A stretch of 64,000 nucleotides of DNA from Armatimonadota bacterium. Its GTDB lineage: Bacteria > Armatimonadota > Hebobacteria > CAIYQO01. Both the position numbers and the translations under genes were made by a program. Numbering within the stretch: the first letter of the stretch is position 1; every line of letters begins with the position of its first letter. The notes under the pieces were generated by a model. That model saw nothing but the letters and a program-made list of their open reading frames with translations. It was not told the origin of the DNA and searched no databases. This document shows, piece after piece, positions 34,765 to 43,557 of this stretch. The DNA is taken from contig JAKPKV010000030.1 of NCBI GenBank assembly GCA_029553475.1, positions 62,001 through 126,000 on the forward strand. The letters are read 5' to 3'.

Positions 34765-35640
34765 ATGACGGAAAAACAGACGCGCGAACCTGAACCGTCC
34801 CTGCGCCCCCCGCTGCGCCGCCGGGGCACGAAGGCGCAGCCGGAGGTACCCTGGTATACGGTGAATCCCCGCCACCTGCGCTTCAGCAAGTTCACCTGGT
34901 GGGTCATCGGCCTCGGCTTCCCGCTCATCCTGCTCTTCACCGTCAGCATCAAGCCATTGTGGTGCTGGGGCTGGCACGCGCCGTTCTACAGCTACGCGCA
35001 CTTCCTCCCCGTTGCCGACGCCGCGGGTCGCCGGCATCGCGGCGGCGAGTGGGTGCGCGCGAAGGAGATCATCGTCTACGGCATGCCGGGCACCGACCCG
35101 CGCGACGTGCAGATTACCGCCGACGGCCTCCAGGACCTGGTCAACGAGCTCAATCTCGACTTCACCGTGCGCCTGGTCGAGGCGCCGCCCAAGGCCGTGG
35201 AGAGCTGGCGCGCGGCGCTCACCCCCGGCGCCGGCGGCGAAAAGCGCTTCAATATGGACCGCTTTGAAGCCCGGCGCCTCGCCGAGCGCCAGATGCAGTA
35301 CGGCGAGATGGTGCTCATTGACGCGGAATTCACCAACCCCACCTGGGCGTGGGGGCTGAGCTCGTTCCGCTCCGGCATCTCCGTCGTGCGCGCGCCGCAC
35401 TGCGGCATCGCGCTCTCCCGCCATGAAGGCGCCCACCTGCTGGGCTATGACCGGCACGACGACATGCCGCTCTACATCATCGGCTATCGCGAAGGCGCCA
35501 TCCCCGCGCTGCGCGACACGCTGATGATGCTCAAACCCACCTCCTCCATGGCGCTGTCCGACCGCGCCTTCGACGCGCTGCACGCCTTCTGGCTGGGCCT
35601 GGAAGACCGGCACGGCACCCAGTATTTCCGCTCGCCGTAG
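34765..35640 (+). CDS. Membrane-anchored metzincin-like zinc protease
   Basis: The 291-residue protein has an N-terminal proline/arginine-rich cytoplasmic tail, one membrane helix (about 43-62) and an extracytoplasmic domain. It contains RHEGAHLLGYDRHDD (219-233): zinc ligands His220 and His224, catalytic Glu221, the metzincin Gly227 and a third His231. In classic metzincins the third ligand is one residue earlier. SSMALSD near 262 could be the Met-turn. This resembles archaemetzincins but lacks their Cys cluster. GGAGGAG six nt before 34765 sets the start; an ATG at 34750 overlapping the previous stop is the alternative. It sits in the UroD-WbsX-AMMECR1 operon. The substrate is unknown. Confidence 0.65.
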   Translation: MTEKQTREPEPSLRPPLRRRGTKAQPEVPWYTVNPRHLRFSKFTWWVIGLGFPLILLFTVSIKPLWCWGWHAPFYSYAHFLPVADAAGRRHRGGEWVRAKEIIVYGMPGTDPRDVQITADGLQDLVNELNLDFTVRLVEAPPKAVESWRAALTPGAGGEKRFNMDRFEARRLAERQMQYGEMVLIDAEFTNPTWAWGLSSFRSGISVVRAPHCGIALSRHEGAHLLGYDRHDDMPLYIIGYREGAIPALRDTLMMLKPTSSMALSDRAFDALHAFWLGLEDRHGTQYFRSP

Positions 35641-35694
35641 CCCCCATTGTCAACGCGGGTGCAATGCTGCTACGGTAGGACCGAGGAATCCGCC

Positions 35695-36261
35695 ATGCCA
35701 ATGTTCACGCATCTCCAGCAGCGCGCGCTGCTCACGCTGGCGCGCGGCGCGATCTCCGCGGCGGTGCTGCGCAGCCGGGTGACGGCGACGCCGCCGGAAG
35801 ATGATGCCTTCACGCGGCCGTTGGGCGTCTTCGTCACGCTCAAGCAGCGCGGAGAGCTTCGCGGCTGCATCGGCTTCCCAGAAGCGCATGTTCCGCTGCG
35901 CGAGGCCGTCACCCAGGCGGCGGTCTCCGCCGCGCTGCGCGACCCGCGCTTCCCCCCGGTCGCGGCGCGCGAGCTGGACTCGCTGCGCCTCGAGATTTCC
36001 GTCCTCTCGCCGTTGGCCGCCGCCGCGCCGGAGGAGGTGGTGGTCGGCACGCACGGCCTGGTCATCGAGCACGAGCAGGCGCGCGGCCTGCTGCTGCCCC
36101 AGGTGCCGGTGGAATGGGGCTGGGATCGGGAGACCTTTTTACGCCAGATCTGCCGCAAAGCCGGTCTGCCCCCCGACGCCTGGCAACGCGGCGCCCGCCT
36201 CTTCACCTTCACCGCAGAGGTGTTCAGCGAAGAGGAGACGCCGGAGCCGGCCGCCGAGTGA
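35695..36261 (+). CDS. amrA: AMMECR1-domain protein (AmmeMemoRadiSam protein A)
   Basis: The 188-residue AMMECR1-fold protein has the invariant LRGCIGFPEA motif, a GVFVTLKQRGE strand, and the C-terminal LPQVPVEWGWDRETFLRQIC. The family often occurs with Memo and a radical SAM enzyme; a Memo protein is encoded at 54.2-55.1 kb, but no radical SAM partner is in the window. The biochemical role is unsettled, with proposals in nucleic-acid or redox modification. GAGGAA before 35695 supports the start. It is the last gene of the UroD-WbsX-protease operon. Confidence 0.92.
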   Translation: MPMFTHLQQRALLTLARGAISAAVLRSRVTATPPEDDAFTRPLGVFVTLKQRGELRGCIGFPEAHVPLREAVTQAAVSAALRDPRFPPVAARELDSLRLEISVLSPLAAAAPEEVVVGTHGLVIEHEQARGLLLPQVPVEWGWDRETFLRQICRKAGLPPDAWQRGARLFTFTAEVFSEEETPEPAAE

Positions 36262-36265
36262 CGAC

Positions 36266-36473
36266 GCGGCCCCGGTCCGGGCGGAATGCATGCTCTTTGC
36301 CTGCTTACTCCCGCGTTGCTCGATATCCGGTCGGTCGGCCTGATCCGGCCAGTCCACGGAGGTGGACGTCGTGGCTCCAGCCCCGGATTTCAATCCGGGG
36401 GACGCAAACCTGCCGATGCACAGCCCACCAGCGCGGAAACAATTGCTCAAAGAGCATCAACTCCACGGCCCCA
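36266..36473 (+). repeat. Dispersed about 208-bp intergenic repeat, family B, copy 2
   Basis: The second copy of the block at 24111-24317, in the same orientation, filling the convergent space between AMMECR1 and the ceramidase-like gene. Its hairpin core is at 36381-36400. Seen on the minus strand, both copies directly follow the stop of a gene (purB and the ceramidase-like gene). Confidence 0.75.
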
Positions 36474-37833
36474 GGGCCGTGAGCATCTCCAGCAGCGCCG
36501 CGCGCACCGCCGGCTCCGAGCCTTTCGCGAAGACCGCCGGGTGGGCGTAGTAGCGGTAAGCGTCGGCGACTTCGTAGCCCCCCTGGTCAATGGCCGCGTC
36601 GGTGGGCAGGTAGCCGATGAGGGGCGCGGCGTAGGCGAGCACCTCCACCATCGCGCCGAGGAACGCCTCGCGCAGCGCGAAGGCCGTCTCCACGAAGGTT
36701 TCCGCCGGAATGGCACACCAGACGAGCGGGCCCAGCCGCCAGACGCTCAACCGTGCGGCACAGGTGGGCGCGGGTTCCATGCGCAACCGCGCCCCGGCAA
36801 TCTCCGCCCAGGCCGCCAGCGCCCGGGCGATGTGCCGGTGGCGCGGCGCAAACGCCTCCCCGGCCCTCGTGCCGAAGAAGCCGTGCAGCACCGCCGCGGC
36901 GTCCGCCGGCCCGTCCCCGCCCTCGGCAATCGCCCGCATACCCGCCGCCCAGGCGTCGAGCGCCGCCAACGGCAGCGGCGGCGCGTAGCCGAGGTCACAC
37001 GTCCGCGTCACCATCGCGCAGCGCGGGTTGGCCACCGGCTCGCTCCAGGCTATATCCCCGAGCTGCGCCACGATGTCAGCCGCCAGCGCCCGCAATTGCG
37101 CGCACGACTGCCCGAAGGCGGTGGGATTGATATCGCCGGCCGCCCCCTGGATGAAGCAGGCCGGCAGCCCATGCGCCGCGGTGAATTGCCGGCGGATCGC
37201 GCCGGGCAGATCGGCGGTGACGGCCAGCGCGCCGCGCGTCACCGGATGGCACGCCCAGTGCAGGAGGGTGACGATCGGCTGGCCCGCGTCATCGTCACAG
37301 CGCACCAGCCGCATGGCATCCCAGGTAGGCCCCCGCGCGCCGTCGGCATCCGCCGCCATGCTCACGCCACCATCTGCCGCCAGCGTTCGGCGATAGTAGC
37401 TCACGCCCGTCACCGGCGCGGCGGCAATCCGCAGCGTCGCCGGGCGCATGGCGGCTTCCGCCTCCCGCGCGGCGAGCGTCGTGCGTTCGACAACCCGGCG
37501 CAGATAGGTCGGATCCATCGTGCCGCAGCCGAGCAGCGTGATGGCGGCCGGGGCGCTGTGGGTATGCGTGCAGGCGAGGATGCGCCGGTCGCGGGGCACG
37601 GCTACCGCGGCATCCAGCGCCCGGTGCAACGCCTCCGTCACCTCCGGCCCCAGCGCCAGCAGATCAAACACCGCCAGCAACACCGGCCCCTCGCCGCTAT
37701 CGGCGATGAGCACGTGCGCTTCCAGCGGATCGTCAATCGCCTCTGACGGCCGGTCGCACCGCGAGGCGAAGCCGCTCAACGTGAGGCCGACCTTCGGCGT
37801 GATGTCCGCTACCGCATACCCTATCCGCAGCAT
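36457..37833 (-). CDS. Neutral/alkaline ceramidase-like hydrolase
   Basis: The 458-residue protein has the N-terminal domain of the neutral ceramidase superfamily: RIGYAVADITPKVGLTLSGF, then zinc-ligand motifs ACTHTHSAPAA and LHWACHPVT and a GAAGDINPT loop. Related proteins in environmental bacteria are seldom true ceramidases; they appear in sugar-utilisation clusters and their substrates are unknown. There is no signal peptide, so it is probably cytoplasmic. The frame is open to 37974, but 37833 gives the family N terminus with GGAAGGGG upstream. It starts 1 nt after the stop of the Gfo/Idh gene, so the two form an operon. Its 3' end overlaps repeat family B. Confidence 0.85.
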   Translation of the reverse strand: MLRIGYAVADITPKVGLTLSGFASRCDRPSEAIDDPLEAHVLIADSGEGPVLLAVFDLLALGPEVTEALHRALDAAVAVPRDRRILACTHTHSAPAAITLLGCGTMDPTYLRRVVERTTLAAREAEAAMRPATLRIAAAPVTGVSYYRRTLAADGGVSMAADADGARGPTWDAMRLVRCDDDAGQPIVTLLHWACHPVTRGALAVTADLPGAIRRQFTAAHGLPACFIQGAAGDINPTAFGQSCAQLRALAADIVAQLGDIAWSEPVANPRCAMVTRTCDLGYAPPLPLAALDAWAAGMRAIAEGGDGPADAAAVLHGFFGTRAGEAFAPRHRHIARALAAWAEIAGARLRMEPAPTCAARLSVWRLGPLVWCAIPAETFVETAFALREAFLGAMVEVLAYAAPLIGYLPTDAAIDQGGYEVADAYRYYAHPAVFAKGSEPAVRAALLEMLTALGPWS

Positions 37834-37834
37834 G

Positions 37835-38821
37835 CTAGGCCCCTTCCAGCGCGGCCTGGACCCGGATCGCCAGCGCCAGCGCATCGCGCGAGCTTTCCGG
37901 GGTGGCGCGCGCGGGTTCGGCGCCGGCGCGCACGCATTCCAGAAAATACGCGATTTCGTGGTAGTAGGCGTCAATCTCGGCGGAGGTGTTCTGCGCGAAG
38001 ACGCGGCTGCCCTCCACCGTCACCGCCTGCTCCTCGCCGCCGGCGATGAGCGTCACCGCGCCGGTGCGGCCATCGAAGATGGCGACGCCGTCCTCCCCCA
38101 CCGCCATAAGGGACATGGTGAACGGGAATCCGGCGGGCATCGCCATGCTGGCTTCCACCTGCGCGAAGACGCCATCGGGCAGCGCGAAGAGGGCGGTGAA
38201 GTGGTTCACGTCGCCCATCGCCCGCACCGCCATCGGCAACCCCGCGAGCCAGGCGATGACATCGTAGTCGTGAATCGCCAGGTCGCGCACCGCGCCGCCG
38301 CCGCGCGCGGGATCGAGGAACCAGCTCGCGTGGTCGTTCCACGCCGGCCCCTGCGACAGCCGCCGGCAGACCACCTGCCGCAGCCGCCCGATGCGCCCGG
38401 CCCGTACCATCTCGACGACGGCCCGGTATTCCGGCCAGAAGCGCAGCACGTGCGCGATCATGAAGCGCACGCCCGCCGTTTTGCAGGCGGCGATCATGGC
38501 ATCCGCTTCCTCCAGCGTCACCGCCATCGGCTTTTCGCAGAGCACGTGCTTGCCCGCCGCCGCCGCGCGCAGCACGCAGTCGGCGTGATACATCGTCGGC
38601 ACGCAGATATCCACCATATCCACCGCCGGGTCGTCGAGCGCCGCCTGAAAATCGTCGCCGGCGCGCACCGCGCCCGGCAGGTCGGCGGCGAGCGCTTCCG
38701 CCCGCGCCCGCCGCGACGCCACCACCCGCGTCACCCGCGCGCCCAGCTCGCCTTTATAATAGGACTCGGCATGCGCGCGGCCCATGAAGCCGGCGCCGAT
38801 GATCGCCACGTTCACCGTCAT
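37835..38821 (-). CDS. Gfo/Idh/MocA-family oxidoreductase
   Basis: The 328-residue NAD(P)-dependent sugar dehydrogenase-type protein has the dinucleotide motif AIIGAGFMGRAHAESY at the N terminus, CEKPMAVTLEEAD with the catalytic-region Lys near 95, and DLAIHDYDVIAWLAG in the C-terminal domain. The family oxidises or reduces sugars and inositols; the substrate is not predictable. An upstream in-frame Met (38869) exists, but 38821 fits the family and has AAGGAAAG before it. It is coupled to the ceramidase-like gene. Confidence 0.93.
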   Translation of the reverse strand: MTVNVAIIGAGFMGRAHAESYYKGELGARVTRVVASRRARAEALAADLPGAVRAGDDFQAALDDPAVDMVDICVPTMYHADCVLRAAAAGKHVLCEKPMAVTLEEADAMIAACKTAGVRFMIAHVLRFWPEYRAVVEMVRAGRIGRLRQVVCRRLSQGPAWNDHASWFLDPARGGGAVRDLAIHDYDVIAWLAGLPMAVRAMGDVNHFTALFALPDGVFAQVEASMAMPAGFPFTMSLMAVGEDGVAIFDGRTGAVTLIAGGEEQAVTVEGSRVFAQNTSAEIDAYYHEIAYFLECVRAGAEPARATPESSRDALALAIRVQAALEGA

Positions 38822-38870
38822 GATTCTTTCCTTCCTTCCGCATCTCGGCGCGGGTCGGGCGCGCGTCATA

Positions 38871-38978
38871 CTGCACCGGATCAGGCGCGAAGCCCCGACC
38901 GGTGTAATCCTTCAGGGTGAGGGTCTTCTCAAACGCCAGCGCCGGTAGCAGGAGGACGCGGAGCAGACGGGTGGGCAT
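38871..38978 (-). pseudogene. N-terminal remnant of a secreted protein
   Basis: A short frame with a good ribosome site (AGAGGAAC) begins MPTRLLRVLLLPALA, a truncated signal peptide, then FEKTLTLKDYTGRGFAPDP, which reads like the first strands of a secreted beta-sandwich protein. It then runs out of recognisable sequence and into the start of the Gfo/Idh gene in another frame. It may be a deleted secreted glycan enzyme. A short leader peptide is the alternative. Confidence 0.4.
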
Positions 38979-39145
38979 GGCGGTTCCTCTCACGGTGGAT
39001 CGCTGCACAGTATTTCGACAGCCACCGTATCGAGAAGTTAGCGTTCTCCGGCGTATTTTCCTGCAGGAATCAGGCGAAATCGCTTGCTTCTCCGGTGAAT
39101 CCGCGTCACAATAAGGACACCAAGAACCGAAAGGACTGGTTACCC

Positions 39146-40399
39146 ATGACTGCTGACACCCTCGCCCTGCTGGGCGGCCCCAAGGCCGTGACCGCGTCTC
39201 CGCGCGCCTTCATCCGCTATGGCGATGCCGAATTGGCGCAGTTGCGCGAGGCGCTCGCGCAGGGTACGCTCTTTTACGCGCACGGCAAGAAGGTGAAGGA
39301 GCTCTGCGCGCGCTTCGCCGAGCTGCACGGCGTGGCGCACTGCATCCCCACCTCCTCCTGCACGGCCGCGATTCACGTGGCGGTGGCCGCGCTGAATCTG
39401 GAGCCGGGCGACGAGATCATCACCGCGCCGATCACCGACATGGGCACGGTGCTGGGCATGCTCTGGTGCCAGCTCGTGCCGATCTTCGCCGACGTGGACC
39501 CGGACACCCACCTGCTGGACCCGGCGAGCGTGGAAGCGCGCATCACCCCACGCACGAAAGCGATTGTGCCGGTGCATATGGCGGGCACGCCGTGCGAGAT
39601 GACCGCGCTGCGCGCCATCGCCGACGCGCACGGGCTGGCGATTATCGAAGACTGCGCGCAGAGTTATCTCGCCGAGTTCAACGGGAAGACAGTGGGCACC
39701 TTCGGCGCGCTCTCCTGCTTCAGCATCAACGAATACAAGCACATCTCCTGCGGCGACGCGGGACTCATCCTCACGGACGATGACCAGCTCGCCTCGCGCT
39801 GCCGGCTGCTCATTGACAAGGGGTACGACCGCAGCGGCCTGCTGCGCATCCGCACCACCCCATTCCTGGCGATGAATTACCGGATGACCGAGCTGCAGGG
39901 CGCGGTGGCGCTGGCGCAGCTTGACAAGCTGGAGGGCATCGTCGCCCACTACCGCGCGATGTATGAGCGTTTCCACGCCGCCATGCAGGGCGTGGAGGGG
40001 CTGCACCTGCCGGCCGAGACGCCGGGCGGGCGCACCAGCGCGTGGTTCTACATGCTGCGGATTGACGAAGCGGCGCTGGGCGTCACCCGCGACTGGTTCG
40101 CGGACGCGGTGCGCGCGGAAGGCGCCCCCGGCGGCGGGTACATCCCCTTCCCCATCTACCTGAACGATATCTTCGCCAACCTGGCGACGCTGGGCACGTC
40201 GCATCTGCCGTATGCGCTGCCCGGCGTGGAGATCGGCGACCGCTATGCGGAAGGCGCCTGCCCGCACGCGGAGATGCTGCTGAAAACCTGCCTGAACTTC
40301 AGCATGACGCAGGGACAGACCGCGGAGCTGGTTGACCAGTACGCCGCGGCGTATCGCAAGGTGGCGGGGTATTGTCTGCGGCAGCGGGCGGGGGGGTAA
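39146..40399 (+). CDS. DegT/DnrJ/EryC1/StrS-family PLP aminotransferase
   Basis: The 417-residue sugar aminotransferase or related PLP enzyme has PLP lysine 198 in SINEYKHISCGDAG, phosphate-binding PTSSCTAAIHVA near 70 and the IIEDCAQS motif with Asp169. It normally makes amino sugars or, in some clades, acts as dehydratase or carbohydrate-modifying enzyme. AAAGGA before 39146 supports the start over the ATG at 39095. An NAD-dependent epimerase follows after 150 nt, a plausible sugar-nucleotide partner. Confidence 0.92.
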   Translation: MTADTLALLGGPKAVTASPRAFIRYGDAELAQLREALAQGTLFYAHGKKVKELCARFAELHGVAHCIPTSSCTAAIHVAVAALNLEPGDEIITAPITDMGTVLGMLWCQLVPIFADVDPDTHLLDPASVEARITPRTKAIVPVHMAGTPCEMTALRAIADAHGLAIIEDCAQSYLAEFNGKTVGTFGALSCFSINEYKHISCGDAGLILTDDDQLASRCRLLIDKGYDRSGLLRIRTTPFLAMNYRMTELQGAVALAQLDKLEGIVAHYRAMYERFHAAMQGVEGLHLPAETPGGRTSAWFYMLRIDEAALGVTRDWFADAVRAEGAPGGGYIPFPIYLNDIFANLATLGTSHLPYALPGVEIGDRYAEGACPHAEMLLKTCLNFSMTQGQTAELVDQYAAAYRKVAGYCLRQRAGG

Positions 40400-40478
40400 A
40401 CGCGCGCGCGGGTTTCCGTCAGCGCAAATGGGGAGGGTCCCGGTGAACGGCCTGTGGATCATCTGGTCACGACGTGCA

Positions 40479-40493
40479 GGGGGACAGTCCCCC
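40479..40493. repeat. Short perfect hairpin
   Basis: GGGGGAC-A-GTCCCCC lies between the DegT and epimerase genes, with flanks TGCA and GGTT. It looks like a small dispersed intergenic palindrome and could also reduce read-through. Confidence 0.4.
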
Positions 40494-40547
40494 GGTTGAC
40501 GGCAACTTCGCGGCGCCGCGGGCCTCTCGCGGGAAAAGGAGCCTGTC

Positions 40548-41270
40548 ATGCGCGTGTTGCTCACCGGCGCCGCCGGCTACGCCGGCCGCGGCATCGCGGC
40601 CATACTGTCGGCGGCGCACCACGTGCGCAGCCTGGATATCCGGGAAGCGCCGATGGCGGCGGAGTCGGTCATCGGCAGCATTGCCGACCTCGATGTGTGC
40701 CGCGCCGCGCTGATGGAGATGGACGCCGCCGTGCTCTGCCACATGGCGCCGAACCCGACGGGCTACGCGACGCCGGTACAGGCCATTGATGTGAACGTGA
40801 AGGGGACGGCGAACCTGTACCACTGCGCTGTTGAGCAGGGTCTCACGCGCATCGTACTCATCTCCTCCACCGGCGTGCTGCCGAAGGCGCCGGGCGCCAC
40901 CGCCGTGCCGGGCGACGGGCCGTATAATTTCCACCACAGCCTCTACGTGCTGACGAAGATCATGCAGGAGGACATCGCCCGCTTCTATCACGAGACGCAC
41001 GGCGTCAGCACCGTCATCCTGCGGCCGGGGTGGATCGTCTACGATGAAGACTTCACCACAAAGTACGGCGCAAAGATGGAGCGGTACGATACCGGCCTCA
41101 TAGACCCGCGCGACATCGGCGCCGCCGCCGCCGGCGCGCTCGCGCTGCCCGCCCCCGGCCTGGAGGCCATTGATCTCGGCCAGGATGATTCCGGATTCGA
41201 TGTAACGACGGCCAGGGAGCGGCTCGGCTGGGCGCCGCGGTACCGGTTTACCGGATTGCCGAGAGGGTAG
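40548..41270 (+). CDS. NAD-dependent epimerase/dehydratase (extended SDR)
   Basis: The 240-residue protein is shorter than usual (about 300), with the cofactor motif TGAAGYAG (6-13), a Ser-Ser-Thr triad strand LISSTGV and the catalytic YVLTK (Tyr133, Lys137). The C-terminal substrate domain is reduced, ending with RLGWAPRYRF, which is typical for sugar epimerases and uronate dehydrogenases. Its length is closest to uronate dehydrogenase-like SDRs, which would suit the uronate-isomerase-like gene at 49.3 kb, but this link is speculative. Confidence 0.9.
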   Translation: MRVLLTGAAGYAGRGIAAILSAAHHVRSLDIREAPMAAESVIGSIADLDVCRAALMEMDAAVLCHMAPNPTGYATPVQAIDVNVKGTANLYHCAVEQGLTRIVLISSTGVLPKAPGATAVPGDGPYNFHHSLYVLTKIMQEDIARFYHETHGVSTVILRPGWIVYDEDFTTKYGAKMERYDTGLIDPRDIGAAAAGALALPAPGLEAIDLGQDDSGFDVTTARERLGWAPRYRFTGLPRG

Positions 41271-41275
41271 CCCAC

Positions 41276-41369
41276 CGGGGCCGCGGAGTTGTACTCCGCA
41301 CGCATTTTTATAATCGTCTATCAGATAGACAGCGTGGGAATGCGTGCGGAGTACAACTCCGCGGCCCCG
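41276..41369. repeat. Large palindrome with 31-bp perfect arms between convergent genes
   Basis: The arms 41276-41306 and 41339-41369 are exact inverted repeats. The 32-nt centre holds a second perfect hairpin GTCTATC-A-GATAGAC (41316-41330). The arms carry the GCGGAGTACAACTCCGCGGC motif also found at 24096 and 24325. The position between two convergent stops suits a bidirectional terminator, and the sequence suits a mobile palindromic repeat. Confidence 0.8.
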
Positions 41370-41372
41370 ATT

Positions 41373-43310
41373 TTATGCGGGATTTTCAACTGCCAGACTC
41401 GCTGCCGTGCTCCCTGCCTCCTTTTCCCGGAGATACCGCGCCATCAGCGCCACGTCCAGCCCTTCCGGTTGATACGGGAAAGCGGGGCGGGCGTTGAGCA
41501 TGGCGACGAGGACGGGCACCAGCGCGGGGGCGGCGTCCGGCAGCGCGCGCAGGACCTCAAAAAGGCCGGGCACGGTGTGCTGGTAGCCGAAATACATGCG
41601 GTTGCGGCCGTCGAAGAGGCCGTTGGCGCGCTGGCGCGAGAGGATCTGGTTGGTGAAGCGCAGCACGCGCTCCTTCAGCACCGGATAGAACGCGTGCGCG
41701 GCGGGCAGGACGCGCAGCAGCTTCGCCAGCCCTTTCAGCGTGATATTGCCATAGCCGGTGTAGTAATTGTGCCCCGGATAGGCGCCGGAAGGATTCATGC
41801 CGCGGAGGACGCCGTATTGCGCGTACCAGACGGCGCGGTCCAGGTGTTCCGCCTCCCCGGTCAGCTCGTGCAGCTCCGCCAGGTGCCAGAGCACGAACGC
41901 CATGTAGTTCGTGTTGTTCTCCAGCGCGTAGCGGTCATAGGCGGCCGCCGCGCGCCGCGTTGCCTCCAGGTAGCGGTCATCCCCGATGACGCGGTAGCCC
42001 AGACAGAGCGCCTCGCTGGCCGAGCCGTGCCCGAAGGCGCCGCCCTCGAACGGCCGCGGATCGGCGCTGAAGTGGTAGCAGAGAAAGACGCCGTCCGGCG
42101 ATTGCTCGCGCACCAGGCGGTCGCACGCCTCCCGCACCCGCTGCGCGTAAATCGGCCGGCGGTCGAGATAGCGGCACGCGTAGGCATACGGCTCCATGAC
42201 GAAGGCGCAGTTGTGGTCGTAGCCGTAGGCCTTCATCACCAGATTCGCCCAGGTGCCGGGCGCGACGTACCGCCGCTCTTGCCGCTCGTGCCACGCGTGA
42301 AAGTGCGCCATCAATGCCACGATTTCCGGCAACGGGTCGGCGGAGGGGTATTTCGGGAAGAGGCGATGTCCCGACCACTTTTCGCAGTCGAAGACCACCG
42401 TGCGGCCCTCTCCCACTTTCACCATCAGCGCGTTGTCGCCATCCTCCGGTGCCCAAGGGAGCGTGACGGTATCACCGGCGCCATCCAGCGGCGTCGCGTG
42501 GGTGTTCAGCGTTACCTGCACCGCCGCGGTCTCGCCGTCGGCCAACCCACCCACCGAGAACGTCAGCTCCCCGGTTTCCGCTTCCGCGTCGTACGCCAGG
42601 TCCGCCCGGCGCAGGTAGGGCCGTTCCGGGCGCTGCCAGGCGCCGAGGTGCAGCGTGCCCATCTCCGCCGGTTGCGGCGCCCAGACCAGCGAGGTTGCCC
42701 ACGCACTGTGCTCAAAATCCTCGCCCCACAGGCGGCCGCAGGTGAAGGCGACGGTGTCCGGCGCGCCTGTGACGCCCGGAATGGCCGCCAGCGGCACGCG
42801 AAAGCCCGCCGCCCAGCAGCCATCGCCCCGGCAGGCCGCCGCTTGATGACACCCCGCCGGCGCCGGCGGCGTGCCCATCGTCGTATCGCTGCTGTCCGGC
42901 CGCAGGCCGTTCCAGCGCAGGGCCAGGGAGTTGCCGTCGGGATCTATGCCGACATAGAGCGCTTCATCCGCGTTCGCATCGGCCATGAGCAGCACGTTCG
43001 CCCCGTCGCCGTTCCTCGTCGCGCGGCGCTCCGGCAGCGGCGCGCCGTCCCACAGGCGCATGAGCACGATGAGCGCGTCGCCGTCGCGATAGACCGCCAT
43101 CTCGCTGCGCACGGCGGAGTGGGCGTGGGCCATCGGCCCGTGCGCGCGGTTGTAGTGGTCATCCGGGCAAAACTGCGCAAAATCGGCAGTGCCGTTCGGC
43201 AGGTCGGTCGGCAAGGACGCGACCACCGCGCGCCAATCTTCCGCGAAAGGCCACGGGGTCACGGCGTAGTGGGTATCCTGGTACAGGCGAAAGCGTGTGA
43301 CATCAGACAT
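41373..43310 (-). CDS. Putative glycan enzyme: CBM9-like domain plus (alpha/alpha) toroid
   Basis: The 645-residue protein has no signal peptide. Residues about 1-200 look like a CBM9-type carbohydrate-binding or cellobiose-dehydrogenase-like sandwich (VYRDGDALIVLMRLWDGAP, GCWAAGFRVPLAAIPGV). The C-terminal half (about 290-620) is a repetitive helical barrel with motifs such as YDHNCAFVMEPYAY, GSASEALCLGY and AVWYAQYGVL, as in six-hairpin glycosidases or lyases. I cannot assign the family or its catalytic residues. AAAGGAG before 43310 decides the start. It converges with the epimerase gene across the large palindrome. Confidence 0.6.
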   Translation of the reverse strand: MSDVTRFRLYQDTHYAVTPWPFAEDWRAVVASLPTDLPNGTADFAQFCPDDHYNRAHGPMAHAHSAVRSEMAVYRDGDALIVLMRLWDGAPLPERRATRNGDGANVLLMADANADEALYVGIDPDGNSLALRWNGLRPDSSDTTMGTPPAPAGCHQAAACRGDGCWAAGFRVPLAAIPGVTGAPDTVAFTCGRLWGEDFEHSAWATSLVWAPQPAEMGTLHLGAWQRPERPYLRRADLAYDAEAETGELTFSVGGLADGETAAVQVTLNTHATPLDGAGDTVTLPWAPEDGDNALMVKVGEGRTVVFDCEKWSGHRLFPKYPSADPLPEIVALMAHFHAWHERQERRYVAPGTWANLVMKAYGYDHNCAFVMEPYAYACRYLDRRPIYAQRVREACDRLVREQSPDGVFLCYHFSADPRPFEGGAFGHGSASEALCLGYRVIGDDRYLEATRRAAAAYDRYALENNTNYMAFVLWHLAELHELTGEAEHLDRAVWYAQYGVLRGMNPSGAYPGHNYYTGYGNITLKGLAKLLRVLPAAHAFYPVLKERVLRFTNQILSRQRANGLFDGRNRMYFGYQHTVPGLFEVLRALPDAAPALVPVLVAMLNARPAFPYQPEGLDVALMARYLREKEAGSTAASLAVENPA

Positions 43311-43441
43311 CGGCGGCTCCTTTACTGCGTCACGACCCACTTCGCGGCACGGCGCGGAATTCCTCCCGCCCCTTGACCGCGCGCTCCCCTCCCGCGATAA
43401 TCGGCTAGATCATGACGGCGGCGTTGTATTTGCGCACAGCG

Positions 43442-43513
43442 TTCGCTGCCCGGCCGTCGGACCGCCGGCTTCCAGCCGGCCACTGGTCCTCCCGACCGGA
43501 CAACTCGCGCAGG
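43442..43513 (-). repeat. Dispersed intergenic repeat, family A, copy 2
   Basis: The reverse complement matches 18311-18420 apart from the roughly 40 extra bases of that copy: GCCTGCGCGAG, TGTCCGGTCGG, GAGGACC, GTGGCCGGCTGGAAGCC, GGCAGCGA. It lies in the divergent space before the gene at 43558. Confidence 0.6.
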
Positions 43514-43557
43514 CGCACGTCCGGCGCGCTGATCTAGCCGTTTCAGGAGGGTATCGT

